This document shows positions 14,901 to 27,100 of a DNA stretch of 64,000 nt, one piece after another. Numbering within the stretch: position 1 is the stretch's first letter; every line of letters begins with the position of its first letter. The DNA is taken from the NCBI GenBank assembly GCA_973895155.1, contig OZ316895.1:10230001-10294000 (forward strand), given 5' to 3'. Below the pieces are notes generated by a model. That model made no database searches and was not told the DNA's origin. It saw only the letters and a program-made list of their open reading frames with translations. The position numbers and the translations under genes were made by a program. This stretch comes from Marsupella aquatica. Its lineage: Eukaryota > Marchantiophyta.

Positions 14901-15032
14901 AGGCCCTCCTGCGCCTCCACCCTTTACAGCTGTGGATGAAGCTCCGGATCGCTGCTGCCCAGGACCACTGGATCTTCCAGCCTTTTTCAGCTGTACCTCA
15001 CTCCGGTCTCCCTTTGAATGATAATGGGACAT
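3407..15032 (-). CDS. eIF4G: Translation initiation factor eIF4G, very long form with C-terminal W2-like module
   Basis: Scaffold of the cap-binding complex, joining eIF4E, eIF4A and eIF3 for mRNA recruitment in the cytoplasm. Fifteen exons, read 15032-14743, 13854-13715, 13558-13283, 13006-12915, 12795-12739, 12508-12434, 12267-6305, 6085-5888, 5712-5352, 5112-5035, 4629-4510, 4380-4287, 4053-3965, 3770-3702 and 3481-3407, with GT-AG introns, join into 2,659 codons without a stop. The start MSHYHSKGDRSEVQ matches the plant eIF4G N-terminus. In order: the conserved RTSSAPPNLDEQKR segment (residues about 268-281), Q-rich tracts (about 418-450), an eIF4E-binding YTKDYLM (from about 1592), MIF4G (about 1780-2020), MA3 (about 2280-2400), then a W2-like end containing LYDEDV and FNWFRWLE. 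Arabidopsis eIF4G is about 1,730 residues, so this one is much longer, mostly through low-complexity sequence in the 5.96-kb exon 7. The family call is secure; single junctions, especially exon 2's weak donor, are less so. Confidence 0.95.
8806..8940 (-). repeat. In-frame tandem repeat in eIF4G exon 7 (NPNADS units)
   Basis: Five consecutive units of about 24-30 bases encode variants of NPNADSIGGS, with imperfect unit length and a terminal NPNVD. The repeat stays in frame and sits in the disordered part of eIF4G between the Q-rich start and the eIF4E-binding motif. Confidence 0.85.
11850..11945 (-). repeat. Polyglutamine-coding CAG/CAA tracts in eIF4G
   Basis: Two glutamine runs separated by LQPQP, encoded by mixed CAG and CAA codons (GCTGTTGCTG-type pattern on the plus strand). 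They are preceded by an AQ-dipeptide run at about 11950-12010. CAA interruptions make the tract more stable than a pure CAG repeat. Confidence 0.9.
14743..14842 (-). repeat. Three-unit minisatellite in eIF4G exon 1 (GRPTTPGT)
   Basis: Three copies of a unit of about 27 bases encode RPTTPGTPG, RPTTPGTAG and RPTTPGSS at the end of coding exon 1, just before the splice donor at 14742. Confidence 0.8.
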
Positions 15033-15822
15033 ATATAACGTAATTGAATCCCACCCTTCTATAATTGAAACGGATCCTAAGATCCGTTCGACTCCCACTC
15101 ACACACTCGTGTGATCGGGAAGCGAACAAGGACGGCCGAGCATGGAGACTGGAACCGCAAAGATGTTATCAAACTGTCTCGGCGCACCTCACCTCAATAA
15201 ATGCTTGCATAAATCGATGCCGACCTTCTTGCTCTAAACAGAATGTCACTGGCAATTCAATTCCGAAGTAACTCACTACACTCGATACGTGAACGGTGTC
15301 ACATAGAAGGAAGCAGAGCCCCTTGAAACCAAAATCACAGAGGTAGTAGAACAACACCGCCAAAAAATCCCGTACGGCGTGTGGTAGAATAATCGAGACG
15401 GTATCGTAAATTAGGTTGAAAATGTCGCAAGAAGGGAGGCAGGAACACGAACGATTTGACACTAGGGGACGGAAGGGGCGGAGAGGGGTGGGCAGGGTCG
15501 GGGAGAGAAGACGTAAGAGACAAGAAACTAAGTAAACAAAAACAGGAAGCCAGAAAAAGGGACTGGAAAGCACGAGGATATCGACTTCTGTATCAAAACC
15601 GGCAACAACAAAATCGACAGGAGGGACAGAAACGAGAGAAAAAAGGACAGAAAAAAAATGCTGTCAAGAAGAGATGGGGGTGGGGAGAAAAGAAGAAACA
15701 AAGAGAAAGAGAGAGAGAGGAGAGAGAGGAGAAAAAAGCGCTCTGCAGCGCAACGTGAGACTCGATCGATCCGATTGTTGAAATTTGAGAGGAGAGGGGA
15801 AAAAATGGGAAAGGAGACTCAC

Positions 15823-15950
15823 AGTGAGCTTGAGAAGCCAAGCCCTGGCCAGCCAGGCTGAAAATCGCTCGACAACGAAACCTTGTGTTCTCTAGGGCAA
15901 GCTCTCGCTCCTCCGCCCACGGCCCACTGCCCACGCCACGCCCCCTCCTG
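15823..15950 (-). other. Probable non-coding first exon (5' UTR) of eIF4G
   Basis: A strong donor (CTCACT then GTGAGTC) on the minus strand at 15823/15822 lies about 0.8 kb upstream of the eIF4G start codon. The sequence between has a long pyrimidine-rich run on the minus strand (about 15640-15760) and no coding frame. I infer a 5' UTR exon and a leader intron. The acceptor near the ATG and the 5' end (about 15.95 kb) are not fixed by the sequence. Confidence 0.4.
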
Positions 15951-16092
15951 CCCCCCCACCTCGTTAACTCAGCTTTAACTCAGCTTTAACTCAACTCGAC
16001 CGTCCGAACAGAATACGCCAATGAGCAGCGGCAGCTCTAACCCGCCCGCCCGAATGCCCGATTACCAAAAAGCATGCTCCTCGCTTACTCGG

Positions 16093-16104
16093 TTAATTTA
16101 TATT
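16093..16104 (-). promoter_or_regulatory. TATA-like element upstream of eIF4G
   Basis: The minus strand reads AATATAAATTAACC here, 150-250 bases upstream of the inferred eIF4G leader exon. The spacing is longer than a classical TATA-to-start distance, so it would fit only if the leader exon begins near 16.06 kb. Weak evidence. Confidence 0.2.
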
Positions 16105-16282
16105 GAAGGGGGGTGAGGTTTTCGCCAAACGACTATAGCAGCCCGGTGAGGGTTGCTGCGAGTTTTCCCAAGGAGAAATTCCTGCGTGTTATTACCGAAC
16201 GAAAGCTTGCGAAAAAGAAGGTAGTAGTATCAACTATCAAGCCCTCCCATTGTCTTAAATGCGCAGATTCCATGCAACATTT

Positions 16283-16765
16283 GGTGCATTTAACTTGGAA
16301 AGTACACAACCAAGCTGTGAGACTGGGAGGTTGGGTTGCACATTTGTGGGAGGCACCAGTAGTGCTGCTGCGGTCCTTTGGGCAGTCCTCTTGGGCTCGA
16401 GTGTCTCATTGTTCCGCTTATCGGTACGTGGTTTTTATTGCGACTTGGCGTACAACTTGGGAATTACACAAACAGGTGGACAAGGCTTGAAACTTGGGTT
16501 GCTTATGTGTGGGAGGCTCAGGTGGAGGTGCAGTCCTTGGCCTATGCCCCCTTGCGCTTGAGTGTCTCGTTGTCCCTCTTGCGGGTTGTTGATTTTATTT
16601 TAGATCAGCATACAACTTGGAGAGTACACAAACAAGTGATAGGGCTTGAAGGTTTGGTTGTACATTTGTGGGAAGCTCAGGTGGTGCTCGGGTCCTTGCC
16701 CTGTTCCCCTTGGGCATGAGTATCTCTTTGTTTTTCTTGTCAGTGGTTGATTCAAATTGCACTTT
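16283..16765. repeat. Three-copy tandem repeat, unit about 163 bp
   Basis: Three diverged copies begin at about 16288, 16451 and 16612 with ACAACTTGGRARTACACAA. Each continues with a conserved GTACATTTGTGGGAGGCTCAGG-like core (split here by variants) and a TGAGTGTCTCGTTGT element. The array lies just upstream of the eIF4G promoter. Confidence 0.75.
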
Positions 16766-19101
16766 GGCTCTAAAAACATTGGTCTCCGTACCTCAAAAAA
16801 AGGGGGTTCAGGTTCTCAAGGTAGGAGGGCTCTAAACAAACAATAACTCTTTCCTTCCTTCTACCTGCGCCTATTTGTCCACTAGGACAGATACCTGGTG
16901 ACCCAAGGCATGGTGATACATGGCATATGTCATAAGGGATAATGTATGGATATGAGACTCACAAGAGTAGGTCTGACTATGCATTTGTGTTAGGGCATAA
17001 TATTTAATTGTGAGGGTTACTACATAGCATGTGTGGCAAACATAGAAGCAATATTAACAGACAAGTGTCTCTTTATACCCGACTTTGCCAGGTCAAATAT
17101 GTGCATTTCTTGGAATGTAATTGCAGGGTTCAGCCCTTAGATAACCCAAATGTGAAACGAAGACTCTAGCCTACACGTAAGATTTTTAACCCCAGTAGCC
17201 CAAATACCCATGCATATGCATAGGAAGGGTTACTCTTACTAGTCTCCCCATGTCAGTCCCTACTCACAAACATAATTTATGTATCCAAATGTGTTGTTAC
17301 GATATAAATTATGGCCTAACAATTTTACTTTTATACCATATACGATACGATACGATACGATGGATGCCCAAAGGGACAAAGGTTTGACCCCTAGTGGTGG
17401 TCCCTTCAACGTGGTCGTTCAATGTGGTCGGTCCTTTTCGACCTACGGTTCCTTCCACTTGTTTCGCTGGTACCTGTAATCTCGTTACCTAACCCGCTTG
17501 CGTATTCCCCCCATTCCGGGAATCGCATCTTGCCGAGTAAGGATCGGCAGTACATAACTGTGTCAGCAAGGCGGCCTCGTTGGACACATTTACCGTACGG
17601 GGCCCCGTCAGGTCATTTCGCAACCCCGGAAACCCCACCGCCTAGTTTCGCCCGTCAATAATCCGTCCTCCCGACAACTTTGGCCGTGATTTCCTCAGGC
17701 ACTTTGGCGGTCTTCAGTTCAGGGTCATTTAGTACCATTAGATCCCAATCCAACGGCTATACATGTCTCGGGTTGCGACTAAATTCTAATCGTTTTCGCG
17801 TACCCTCGATTGTCCGGACAGATTCGCACGGGCCACATTGCGGCCTCGTTTTGCCAAACTTTTCGACGCGGTTTGTGCGTACTCTCACTGCAGTCGTGAT
17901 TGACATGCGTACTTCTGTACCATCTTACTGTACCGTCTTACGGCGGCACTGTAATCTGACGACACTGTAAGGTTGTTGACACCTTGACGGTCACTCCGTT
18001 CTACCGTCAATCGATGACCGGAACAAGGGGCCCATCCTGCTTATTAACGTGGGGAGGAATTCTACACACGGTAATTATGGACACGAAGGGCAGGTCCCAC
18101 GAGTGCTGAAAAAGAGTGACCAGGTACTAAATAGACTAAAAAGATGGGCAAATACTACTAAACCTTAAAAGATTGGCAATCTAGCAATTTTGCCCTAAAC
18201 CAAGAACCTTGCCAAGACCTAAAATAGAACCCTGCGCAATCATGATCAAGAGTTTGGCCCTAAGGAAACTCTTTCTATACTTTTGAACTGAATAAGCTTT
18301 AAGGTCAACAGAAAGGCAATACAAAATGTGTAAGACCTCGAGGGGGGATCAAACCCTAGCAGTAGGAAAACCCATGCTCCCTCAGAGAAGCCTAGCAAAC
18401 AAAACAACCCCTATGGACATATTAAGAGCCCTAGTGCAGTCTGAACCACTGAAGCTATGTCCATTGACTAAAATGGAACAGGATCTACAACTACTAAATA
18501 TATTCTCTACTGTAAATCACAAAACAACAGAAACCCCGCCAATACCTAGACCAAACCCTGCACAGTCATGGTCAAGACTTTGGCCCCAAACAGCAAGGCC
18601 CTAAACTCGTTTTGGAGGCCCGGGGTCTCATAATTGAGACCCCCTAATTTCACATCACATAGACAACCAAGCCTTGTAGACAACCTAGCATCATAACCAA
18701 ACAGTAGGGAAAATATTGAATATGCTAAATCCCCTGAATTTGAAACGAGGAACTATACAGGTGACACCTGTAGCAAGAAGAACTCTGACTAATATACTTA
18801 TCAAATACAGTCACTTGCCATTTTGCCCTATATCTTAAGTTCTAGATCTTTACTTCACTGACTCCCAACTTTCCTATGAGCAGCCTTGGGTACAATGTTT
18901 ATTTTGGTTATCATTCTTTACTCTCTTGCATCCACATGCATCCTTGACGGTATTTTTTACTTTAGTAAATTTTTAGTTGATTTGTAGCTTGCTCCATGCA
19001 AGAAATTGGTACAATCTTTCTATTTGAGATTACTTAGACCAGTTCTTTGAGGTGGTCAAAAATGTGCTGATTTGTTGGATTGAAGGCCAAAAGTTCTAAA
19101 C
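16766..19101. other. Intergenic, with a CpG-rich stretch at about 17.34-18.06 kb
   Basis: No coding exon recognised. From about 17340 (after four GATAC units) to 18060 the sequence is strikingly richer in CpG than its flanks. At 18190-18600 a weakly conserved duplication shares AACCCTGC followed by CAATCATG/CAGTCATG and TTTGGCCC. The proximal promoter of the DRC10-like gene should lie in the last few hundred bases. Confidence 0.45.
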
Positions 19102-22100
19102 ATGAGCATCACTCAAATATGTGCGCGTGGATCTATTGTGAGCTTAGATCGGGGGACAAGCCCAGAATTGATTTTGCCACTCTTCTTTCCAAAGTTGAAT
19201 GAGGAGGATGGAGATCCTTTCACAGAAACTGTGGTCAAGGAGCCTGAAAAAGAAGTTATTGAAGAACCAAAATTCCCGCCATATTTTTATGAAGATTGCA
19301 TTGAGAGACATCCACCAACAATTTTTTGTAGTGCACTCCAACATAACATTGATGAAGGGCTGCCAATGTTATGGTATGTTTTACGGCCCCTTGTAATCTC
19401 TACTCTCTAGTTTCATAGAAGTAACTTGAAAGGCTAATTAGGGCAATTAACTGGGAAACATGAGTTTGAAAATTAGTTTGATAAATGTAATAAAGAGAAA
19501 GGAGGTAGAAATCCATGTTTTTGGTCCAGTCCAATCAATCATTTAGGATAAGAAGTTTTGGTTGCCATTAGATTAGACTTTCGGTGTCCATTATGATGAA
19601 AATAGATTGTAATCATGCAGGGGTCTGAGTTTTTTAACTGATGATGTCTTGAGCTTGTTGGACAAGAAAGTTCAGACCCCGGAAAAATCTAGGATTGCGC
19701 AACAACTTAGACATGAAATTTGTGCTGTACTTTTTCTATCCTCAACACCTACATAGTATACAAAATCAGATTCATAGTCAAAATCTCTGCACATGGGGTT
19801 CATGGATGCCAACTCTCTATGTTTGAAGCAACTTTCACTACCTGCATGGTTAGACTGTCTTAAAAATTGCAATATCATTTTGATTGGCTGAAAGAAGGAT
19901 TTACAACTGAACTTCTGTTTAAAGATTTTTTCAGGAGGTTCTCCAAGGGCTGTACAAGCACAAGGAAATTCTTACCATTTGGGAACATGCACTCAAGACT
20001 AAAGAGTTGGAGGATACCGTGGAAGCTGAGACCACACTAAGCCAATCAGCCTGGCTTCTTTGCAAGCTCTTGACTGTATGTGTTGCTTTTACCATAGCAA
20101 ACTTGCTTGTATTATTTGTGAAATAGCTGCTGAAGATTACAACTTTTTCAGAAAAGTATTTATTAATATTTCATTGTCATATCATTGCAGTTGCATTCAG
20201 AATCTGCAGATGTTTTGAAGGGCCTAGGGGGAAGACAATTTGGGTCTATCAAACTTTTTGCAAAGACTTATCAAAAGGTTGTCCTCGTACATTAGATCTG
20301 GAAGTCTACAAAATATATTTATTTTTACAATTGACATGTTGAGTGATGAGAAATCTAGGAACAATCCCTGCCAATGGAAGGAGTCACGCCACAACGTACA
20401 TTGTTTAATATATCTTCAGAGTTTCTTATCAAAAAAGACTTTGGGTTTAATTCTGATATTCCATCACAACCTAATTATACTTTTTAAAAATTACATGTAA
20501 TTGAGGAAAATGTCACCTAGTACCTAACAGGTTAATAGATCCGGTTTGTAAGCATCGTAATTCCTCTTGTGTGTGCTAACCGATTACACTTTCTATTTCA
20601 ATGAACATGTTCAAAGTGAGATTAGACCAGGGCCTTGTGATTGGTCCTCAACACTTCTATAAAAGTTTAATTGGAATACCTCTATTCCTAAGTAGCGACC
20701 AGGATAGTGACTCCTTTCTCATGATCTGCTACTTTGTGTCAAATAAAAGTATGGCATGTACCCTGATTATGACATTTGTTGGCTCTCCATTGGACAAAAC
20801 TTTGTTTCAGTTTAGATTGCTCATGTTGAGGAGATTGGGAACATCTGTGAAGGAAGAGGAATCTATTGCTGATTATCAAAAAGAGATGTTTAGGCGTCAA
20901 GCAAAGGTTTTGTTCATTTTGCCCCTGGCATGGGTTACCCAAAATCCCAAGTAGGAAGTGAGTCAAAATTGGCAGTCCTGTTTTTTTGTGGATTATGAAC
21001 TAAATGAAAAAAGATTTCAAAACAAGGAAATTTTGCTTATTGCCCTAGTATGAGGCATTGGCACGCAAGTATAGCAACTACCAACCTTTATTTCAAGTAA
21101 ACTTTGAACTGGGATTACTATATATTAATGTGATAACTTATTCTCAGGAATGTGATTAAGCCAAGGTTCATGCTCAGTTATTGCAGGATAAAGAATAAGC
21201 CACGGTGCAATACAACTGTTGACATGATGCTTCCTTGCTGAAGGATGGATGTAGGCCATACAAGACCATCGTGCACTAGAACAACAATTGGAAATAGACC
21301 GCTCTGAGCGTGCTCAACATTATGCTCAATATCAAGAAGTTGAGAAGAAGATCCAATGTTAGCACCTATCAATCACAATCCAGAAGTTTCCATAGTGGTC
21401 TTCTCTTCATGTGCATGGTTATTTAATGATGCCTTGCACGGACTTTTGCTCAGTGGTTGGGTTTGCTTTGTTGTCCTTTATAAAATACAGTTTGCATATA
21501 TGATTGGAGGTTGGGCTTATAGATGACAAGGACCAATCAAATGCTCAGACGCTGGCATTGGAGAGACAACTTGAAGCTGATTGCAAAGTTTTGGCTGAAC
21601 AGGAATATGGAGCATTCAGTACTGAGGTTTGATGCTCCCACTTAGGGAAGCATGTTTGTCAAACTCACAATTTCATGCACTATCTGCCCACACAATGATG
21701 AACACTTTTTAAAATCACACAATGGCACAAGTCAGGTCTGCCTCCAGGGGTTACTTATACTATGGCCATTGAAACCCCCTTCAACCTAAGTGGCAGGTAT
21801 CTAAGCATAAATGTCGGGCTACAAATCCAAAATAGACTTTTTTCCCCATATGACCGGTTGAGTCATTATGTGACTGATACCTCACCTTACTTCAAAAGAA
21901 TGTAAAAATGGAATATTGTAAGGAAGTTGCTCTTGATATAAAACTAGCATATATTGCAACGCCAGGTAATGCTATCTGCTTTCTACCTTTCAGTGTTGCT
22001 TTGCCTTTGGGACGTGGTCTCCCGGTTTGGCATTTTTTGCCCTTGGGCACTCTGATTTTTCAGTTTCAAGCTTTCAATCTTTATGGTACTAATCTATAAA

Positions 22101-24163
22101 GTAAGCTTTTTTGGAAAATGTTAGACCAATCTCTTGAACTTGTTTGAGCTTTGAGTATTTTTCAATGTGTTTTTTTTAGGCTTTGAGTAATTTTAATCCA
22201 AAGTGAATATTAAATTCTGTACCACTCTACCTTGGGTGTCAAGTATGGCACAAAATTCTTGTCATGTACTCAATTAAGAAAATTTGCCTAAATTATTAAT
22301 GTGTAAGAGAAACCGTACCTACAATCTGTAGCATATCACTACCACTGACTAATTTGGACCCCTATTTGGGCTGAGAATTGTGGAGCATAGTATAGATGGA
22401 TAGACTAGTTTCTTAAATAAATTTGTTCGTAAGGCTATGAATGAGTATATTCCCTTCACGCTTCTTGCAAAAACATTTGGTTTACCTTCAATTCCCATCT
22501 TCCCAGAGAATGTAGGAATGGAAAAGAGAAAATGAACTAGATATATGATACTGGTCAAATGTGGGTTTCAAATGAACAGGAGAAAATGTTATCTAGCCAA
22601 AACACCACAATGAGTGCTCAACTGGTCAAAATGCAGGTACTTTAAAACCAAAGCAACAAGCTGGAGTACTTTAAGTCTTTATTTCTCTTCGAAAATATGC
22701 TAATGGAGATCTCCATCATGATAGGCTCAACATATAGACCCAAAGTCTCATACCATAGAAATTTTATCCCTAAACATATGGATTCAATGTGGCACTAAGA
22801 AAGGCTTTAATATGATCAGAATGACAATAAAGATAAAGAGCTCTCATTGCGAGGGAAGAAAAGTCAAAGTGTAGAGGAGGTTGAGGCCTTGCTTGAGGAG
22901 TACGAACAAGCCATTCTTGCAAGGAAAGGAGAGCTTGATGTTCTTTGTGTAAATTCTACACTTGTGCTCATTCTGGAATTTCCTTCAGCTTCTCTTTTGT
23001 CTTGACTAATAATGTTTCAAACTGTTTCATACCAAAAGTGTTAATAAGTACCCCAAAAATCAAAACATTGAGTACCCTTGCTGTTATCAAGGCTTACATG
23101 ATCAATATATTTCAATCTCCAGAAGGAACACAGAGAAATGGTTTCAAAGATAAATCAATATCAAGGATTTTTTGACGAGGAAGCATGCGTGGTATGCTTT
23201 GTACTCCCTCTTACCAACAAATTCATACATATTTGGATTGGAGATGTTCAAGCTCAGCCTTTATATTATCCTAGATTGGTTTGAAAAAATTGACAAGATG
23301 CAAGCTCCAATAGTTACTTTCAGCAAGAGCATGTAAGGAGTATATAGGCTTAGGAGTTAGGTTGTCTACTAACCATATGCTTCAACAAACTTGGTGGGCA
23401 GGCATTTGCCAAGGCAGAGGTGAAGAGAATTGCATGGGAGAAAATTTGTGTAAGTGACCTTGAACAGACTATGATCAATATATACAACCATATCCCAGAC
23501 CCTAGCTAGAACCCAGCACCACTGTCCTTCAGATATTCTGTTTTGCCTTCAATGAAATATTGCTACCATCCTTTAATAGATATAAGATATAACGGAGCAT
23601 GATTTGAGTGTCAGCTGTAAAACATTTGTCAATGAATTTGATCCCAGGAGAGATTTTTATCCCGAAAGAGGTACTATCATGCTGCTCGGAAAATTCAGCG
23701 AGCTTGGCGAAAGCACAAGACCTATGAAGCAAAGAAGAAAAAGAATGTATGCCCCAAGTGCCTTTACCAACAGTGTTTGGTGTGAATTGAGTGTTTGGTG
23801 TGAATTGAGCCAGGATGAAGGAATACTGTTGTTGTATTCTTTTTATTGATTGATAAATTCTTACTGTATGGTGGTTCCTAACATGAAGGGACAGTTACTA
23901 TACTTTCTTGAACAAGTACACAAAGTGGGAACAAATCCTACAAAGTGGGAACAAGTCCTACATAGTGGGACCTTACTTAGGGGTCCTTCATATTTCATTG
24001 ATACTATTTTCCAAACATGAGTTGGTTGTTGGCTTTTTTTTTGCAGGAAGGAAAGGGGAAGAAGAAGAAGAAAGGCAAGAAAGGAGATAAAAAGAAACCT
24101 AAAGATGTCATGGATCTTATGCCTAAGCGGTCTGTGAAGAAAAAGAAAAACAAGAAAAAATGA
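19102..24163 (+). CDS. Axonemal IQ-motif protein, DRC10/IQCD-like (nexin-dynein regulatory complex)
   Basis: Twelve exons: 19102-19373, 19621-19726, 19935-20075, 20191-20277, 20811-20906, 21255-21357, 21523-21626, 22820-22948, 23123-23191, 23402-23449, 23648-23746 and 24047-24163. They join in phase to 457 codons (456 aa). The body is helical and charged (for example EVLQGLYKHKEILTIWEHAL and YQEVEKKIQ), then comes an IQ calmodulin-binding motif (AARKIQRAWRKHK, about residues 395-407) and a Lys/Gly-rich tail. IQ plus KKGK tail, length near 450 and the LRRLGTSVKEEE segment fit DRC10/IQCD, a structural part of the dynein regulatory complex in 9+2 flagella; the similar DRC9/IQCG is the alternative. 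In a plant it would act in sperm flagella. The start is the first ATG of the open exon. The exon 2 donor (GTACTT) and exon 6 acceptor are the weakest junctions. Confidence 0.65.
23916..23972. repeat. Short tandem repeat, about 20-bp unit, in last intron of DRC10-like gene
   Basis: Three copies of ACAAAGTGGGAACAAATCCT with small differences, the last one truncated. Confidence 0.7.
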
Positions 24164-27100
24164 GTGACTTCCCTCATTGAAAGTAATATTTGTGCCATTT
24201 TGATTGCTTTTGTACATATGTTATTGAAGTGTGTGAAGAGAGCCACCTAAAATGTATCCTTGAATGGGTGAGTTAATGAAGAAAGTGAAAGGCTATTTTT
24301 GTGGTGTTTCTATGCCTAGTGGGATTCTTTGCTTCCTTAAGGTGAGAAAGTGCACACCAACAAACATGTAGTATAATCATAGTATTTCAGCTATTGGCTT
24401 CCCCATGGCTTGGTAAGGGAGTAAAAGCGGTTGCGCTTGAGTGATCTATGTTGTCATGCTATTTGAGCCAAGCTTGGCTTGGTCCCATAAGATTAATATA
24501 TGCTATGTAGAGCAAGTTCACCAAACCTTAGTTTCACGATGGTATTGACTTCAAGAATCTTGAAAATTATTTTAATGGGAGGATAGAGTCTGACCATTGA
24601 GGCATCTGAAATATGTATCATTTCATAGCTAGAATTGAGAGATTCATTCTATAGACAATACCATTGTACTTTTGATGGATGTTGATGGAATGGAGAAAGT
24701 TAATGCCTGGCTTGTACTCAGAAATCCAGTCAGGCTTGTACTCAAAATCAAGTCAAAGAATGAGAAGCTGATAGATAAACTTATAGACATCATGTTAATT
24801 TGTCACAACTGTGGCTTGTGTATATCACTCTGAGTTTTTAGTTTGTAGCAAATGTGCCTTTGAATTCCCTTTGGATTCATTGGATCCCTTTTTAGCCTTC
24901 AATTCAAGAGTTCTTATGTTTCAATCATTATCCACTGTGATTCCACAAAGCATTACGATAATAGATTCTCTGCATCAACTGTAGCCAATATCCCGACATC
25001 CAGCAAGCCTATTAATAGTCTGCTATAACATTTTGGATTATTCCCTGGTGTGCTAGTTATCTCTTTCCTCATGTACATGGAACATGGAAGATTGCCTCTA
25101 GGTTTTGTTTAAAAAGTGTTCAACAACCCCACTAGCTAGGGGTCTTTCAACATATCTTGATGTCTTTGGGCTTCTGATTTTTTTAAAACTTGTTTTTATA
25201 GGGGAAAATATGTGAAACCCACAGAAAAGGAACAGTCAATCACATCATTTGAACTCTAGACCTATTAGTCTTAACTCGGTAAGCTACCACACAGCCATGC
25301 CTCTCTGGGCAGGGCTTCTGAAAATTTTCCAGACTTGAATCCCATCACTCTATGTCTTCAAAACATACTTATGATCTCTAACAGCTGCATGCTATATATA
25401 TATATACCCCCCTTGGTTACCTGGTTGAACATGAGAGGAGCATTTTGGCGATGATGTCATCAGAGTGCATATGACGAGACCTCCAAACATATATTTCACT
25501 CCCGATTTCACTCTGGAACACTCCCTTGAGTATGAACAAATCTAGTGACCATTCTCTAAACCCCATCCATTCAAACTTTGCAATGTAAATATGTTGAATG
25601 TGCTTCATCAGGTTTAATTTTGGTTAAATACATTTGACATCCTTCTTTGAAAAAACCAACATTGTGACTCAACTTTTCAGAACCAAGGGTGTAGAAGGTG
25701 CTGGAGAACATTAGAGGCAATAATGGCAGTATTGTTCTCAATATTCATTTCTAGGGAGGTTCCACGGTTGCTGTCAATTAACAGCTCGAGCTACTGTAGA
25801 CTTATAGCTTACAGGGCATTTAAAAAAACAAATGTGCTGGCTTCAAGGTCACAGTGAAGGCCTTTGTATGCCAACCTTATCATGGAGGAAACTCAGGCTC
25901 CCATGGACTACCACCTTGGACAGGATGCTAGGATGGGTGCATGACTCCAACCTGCATGGACTGCTACCAAAACAATTTTTACTTAGCTAGCACCTTCTGT
26001 TTTGTATAAATATTGTCCTGGTCCATTGCGGGTGTCAAAAAGTGCTTGGTCCATAGGGAGTCGGGAGGTCAAACCTTACAGTCCATTCAAGTATCAACTT
26101 ATTGACAGTCTCTTAATTATAAGCTTTTGGTTCATTGGGAGTCCAGAGGTAAAATGTTATGTTCCATCCAAGTATCAACTTCTAAGATGGAGGCCCACAA
26201 GAATGGTGTGTACACTGCCAGCTCATCATAAACAATCATGAGGAAAGGAGCTGAGGCTGTTGGTTTTAGGACATCTAGACAAAATTGTCATTGTGACAAT
26301 CAATCCATTTTACTCCAGAGCTTTAACAGGCCTTTCAGTTTGTTGCCAATAGGGTTTTAGTTTGCTGGTATGTAGGGTTTTAGTTCCTTTTGCCATTGTT
26401 GAGGACTCTGGGGCTTATTATGCTCTCTGGTCTTCACTGGGTTTTTTTTCCCTTTATTGAATCTCCTGCCTTTGGGATCAATTTTCCCAGTTTTTCTCGT
26501 TTTGTTCATTGGCCACGTTATGATACATATAACTTGAAGACCAACCAATCTAAGCGCTGATTTTCAATTTACCCCACCCCTTGACCGGCCAAGTGGATTG
26601 ACACACACTAAGCAAGCAATAAACTTCTGATGCTCAACCCCCATTTGCCACATGCAACGGGGGTGGAAGAAAATGAGAATGCATGGAATCGAAGCCACCC
26701 CTCCGTCATCACACTACCAAAAGGGATTCATAGAATGGCTTTCATTCAAACGCAGGCTGCTCAATTTCCTTGAGTGTGCTTGCAGCAATTTGAATCTGTG
26801 ACTCAGGCAAACCAATTTCTCGCTTCCACTTGAGGGGAATTAAAATTCATATTCTTCTTACTGAGAGGACAGCAACAAATTAATTGCTTGAGTGCCCAAT
26901 CTTTGAATGTAAATAGAAAGTGAGGATAGAAGTGATGACACTCAAGCCCACTGCACCATTTTCTAAGACTGCCCTGGCCCTAATTCCTGTTTTCCACTTG
27001 CACCCCAAACTTCAGCTATGACCCAGATAGAGTCATATATGGTCTAGAGGTTTTAGTATAGACCAAAGGCCCTGAAGAGTAACTTTCAATATAATTGTGA

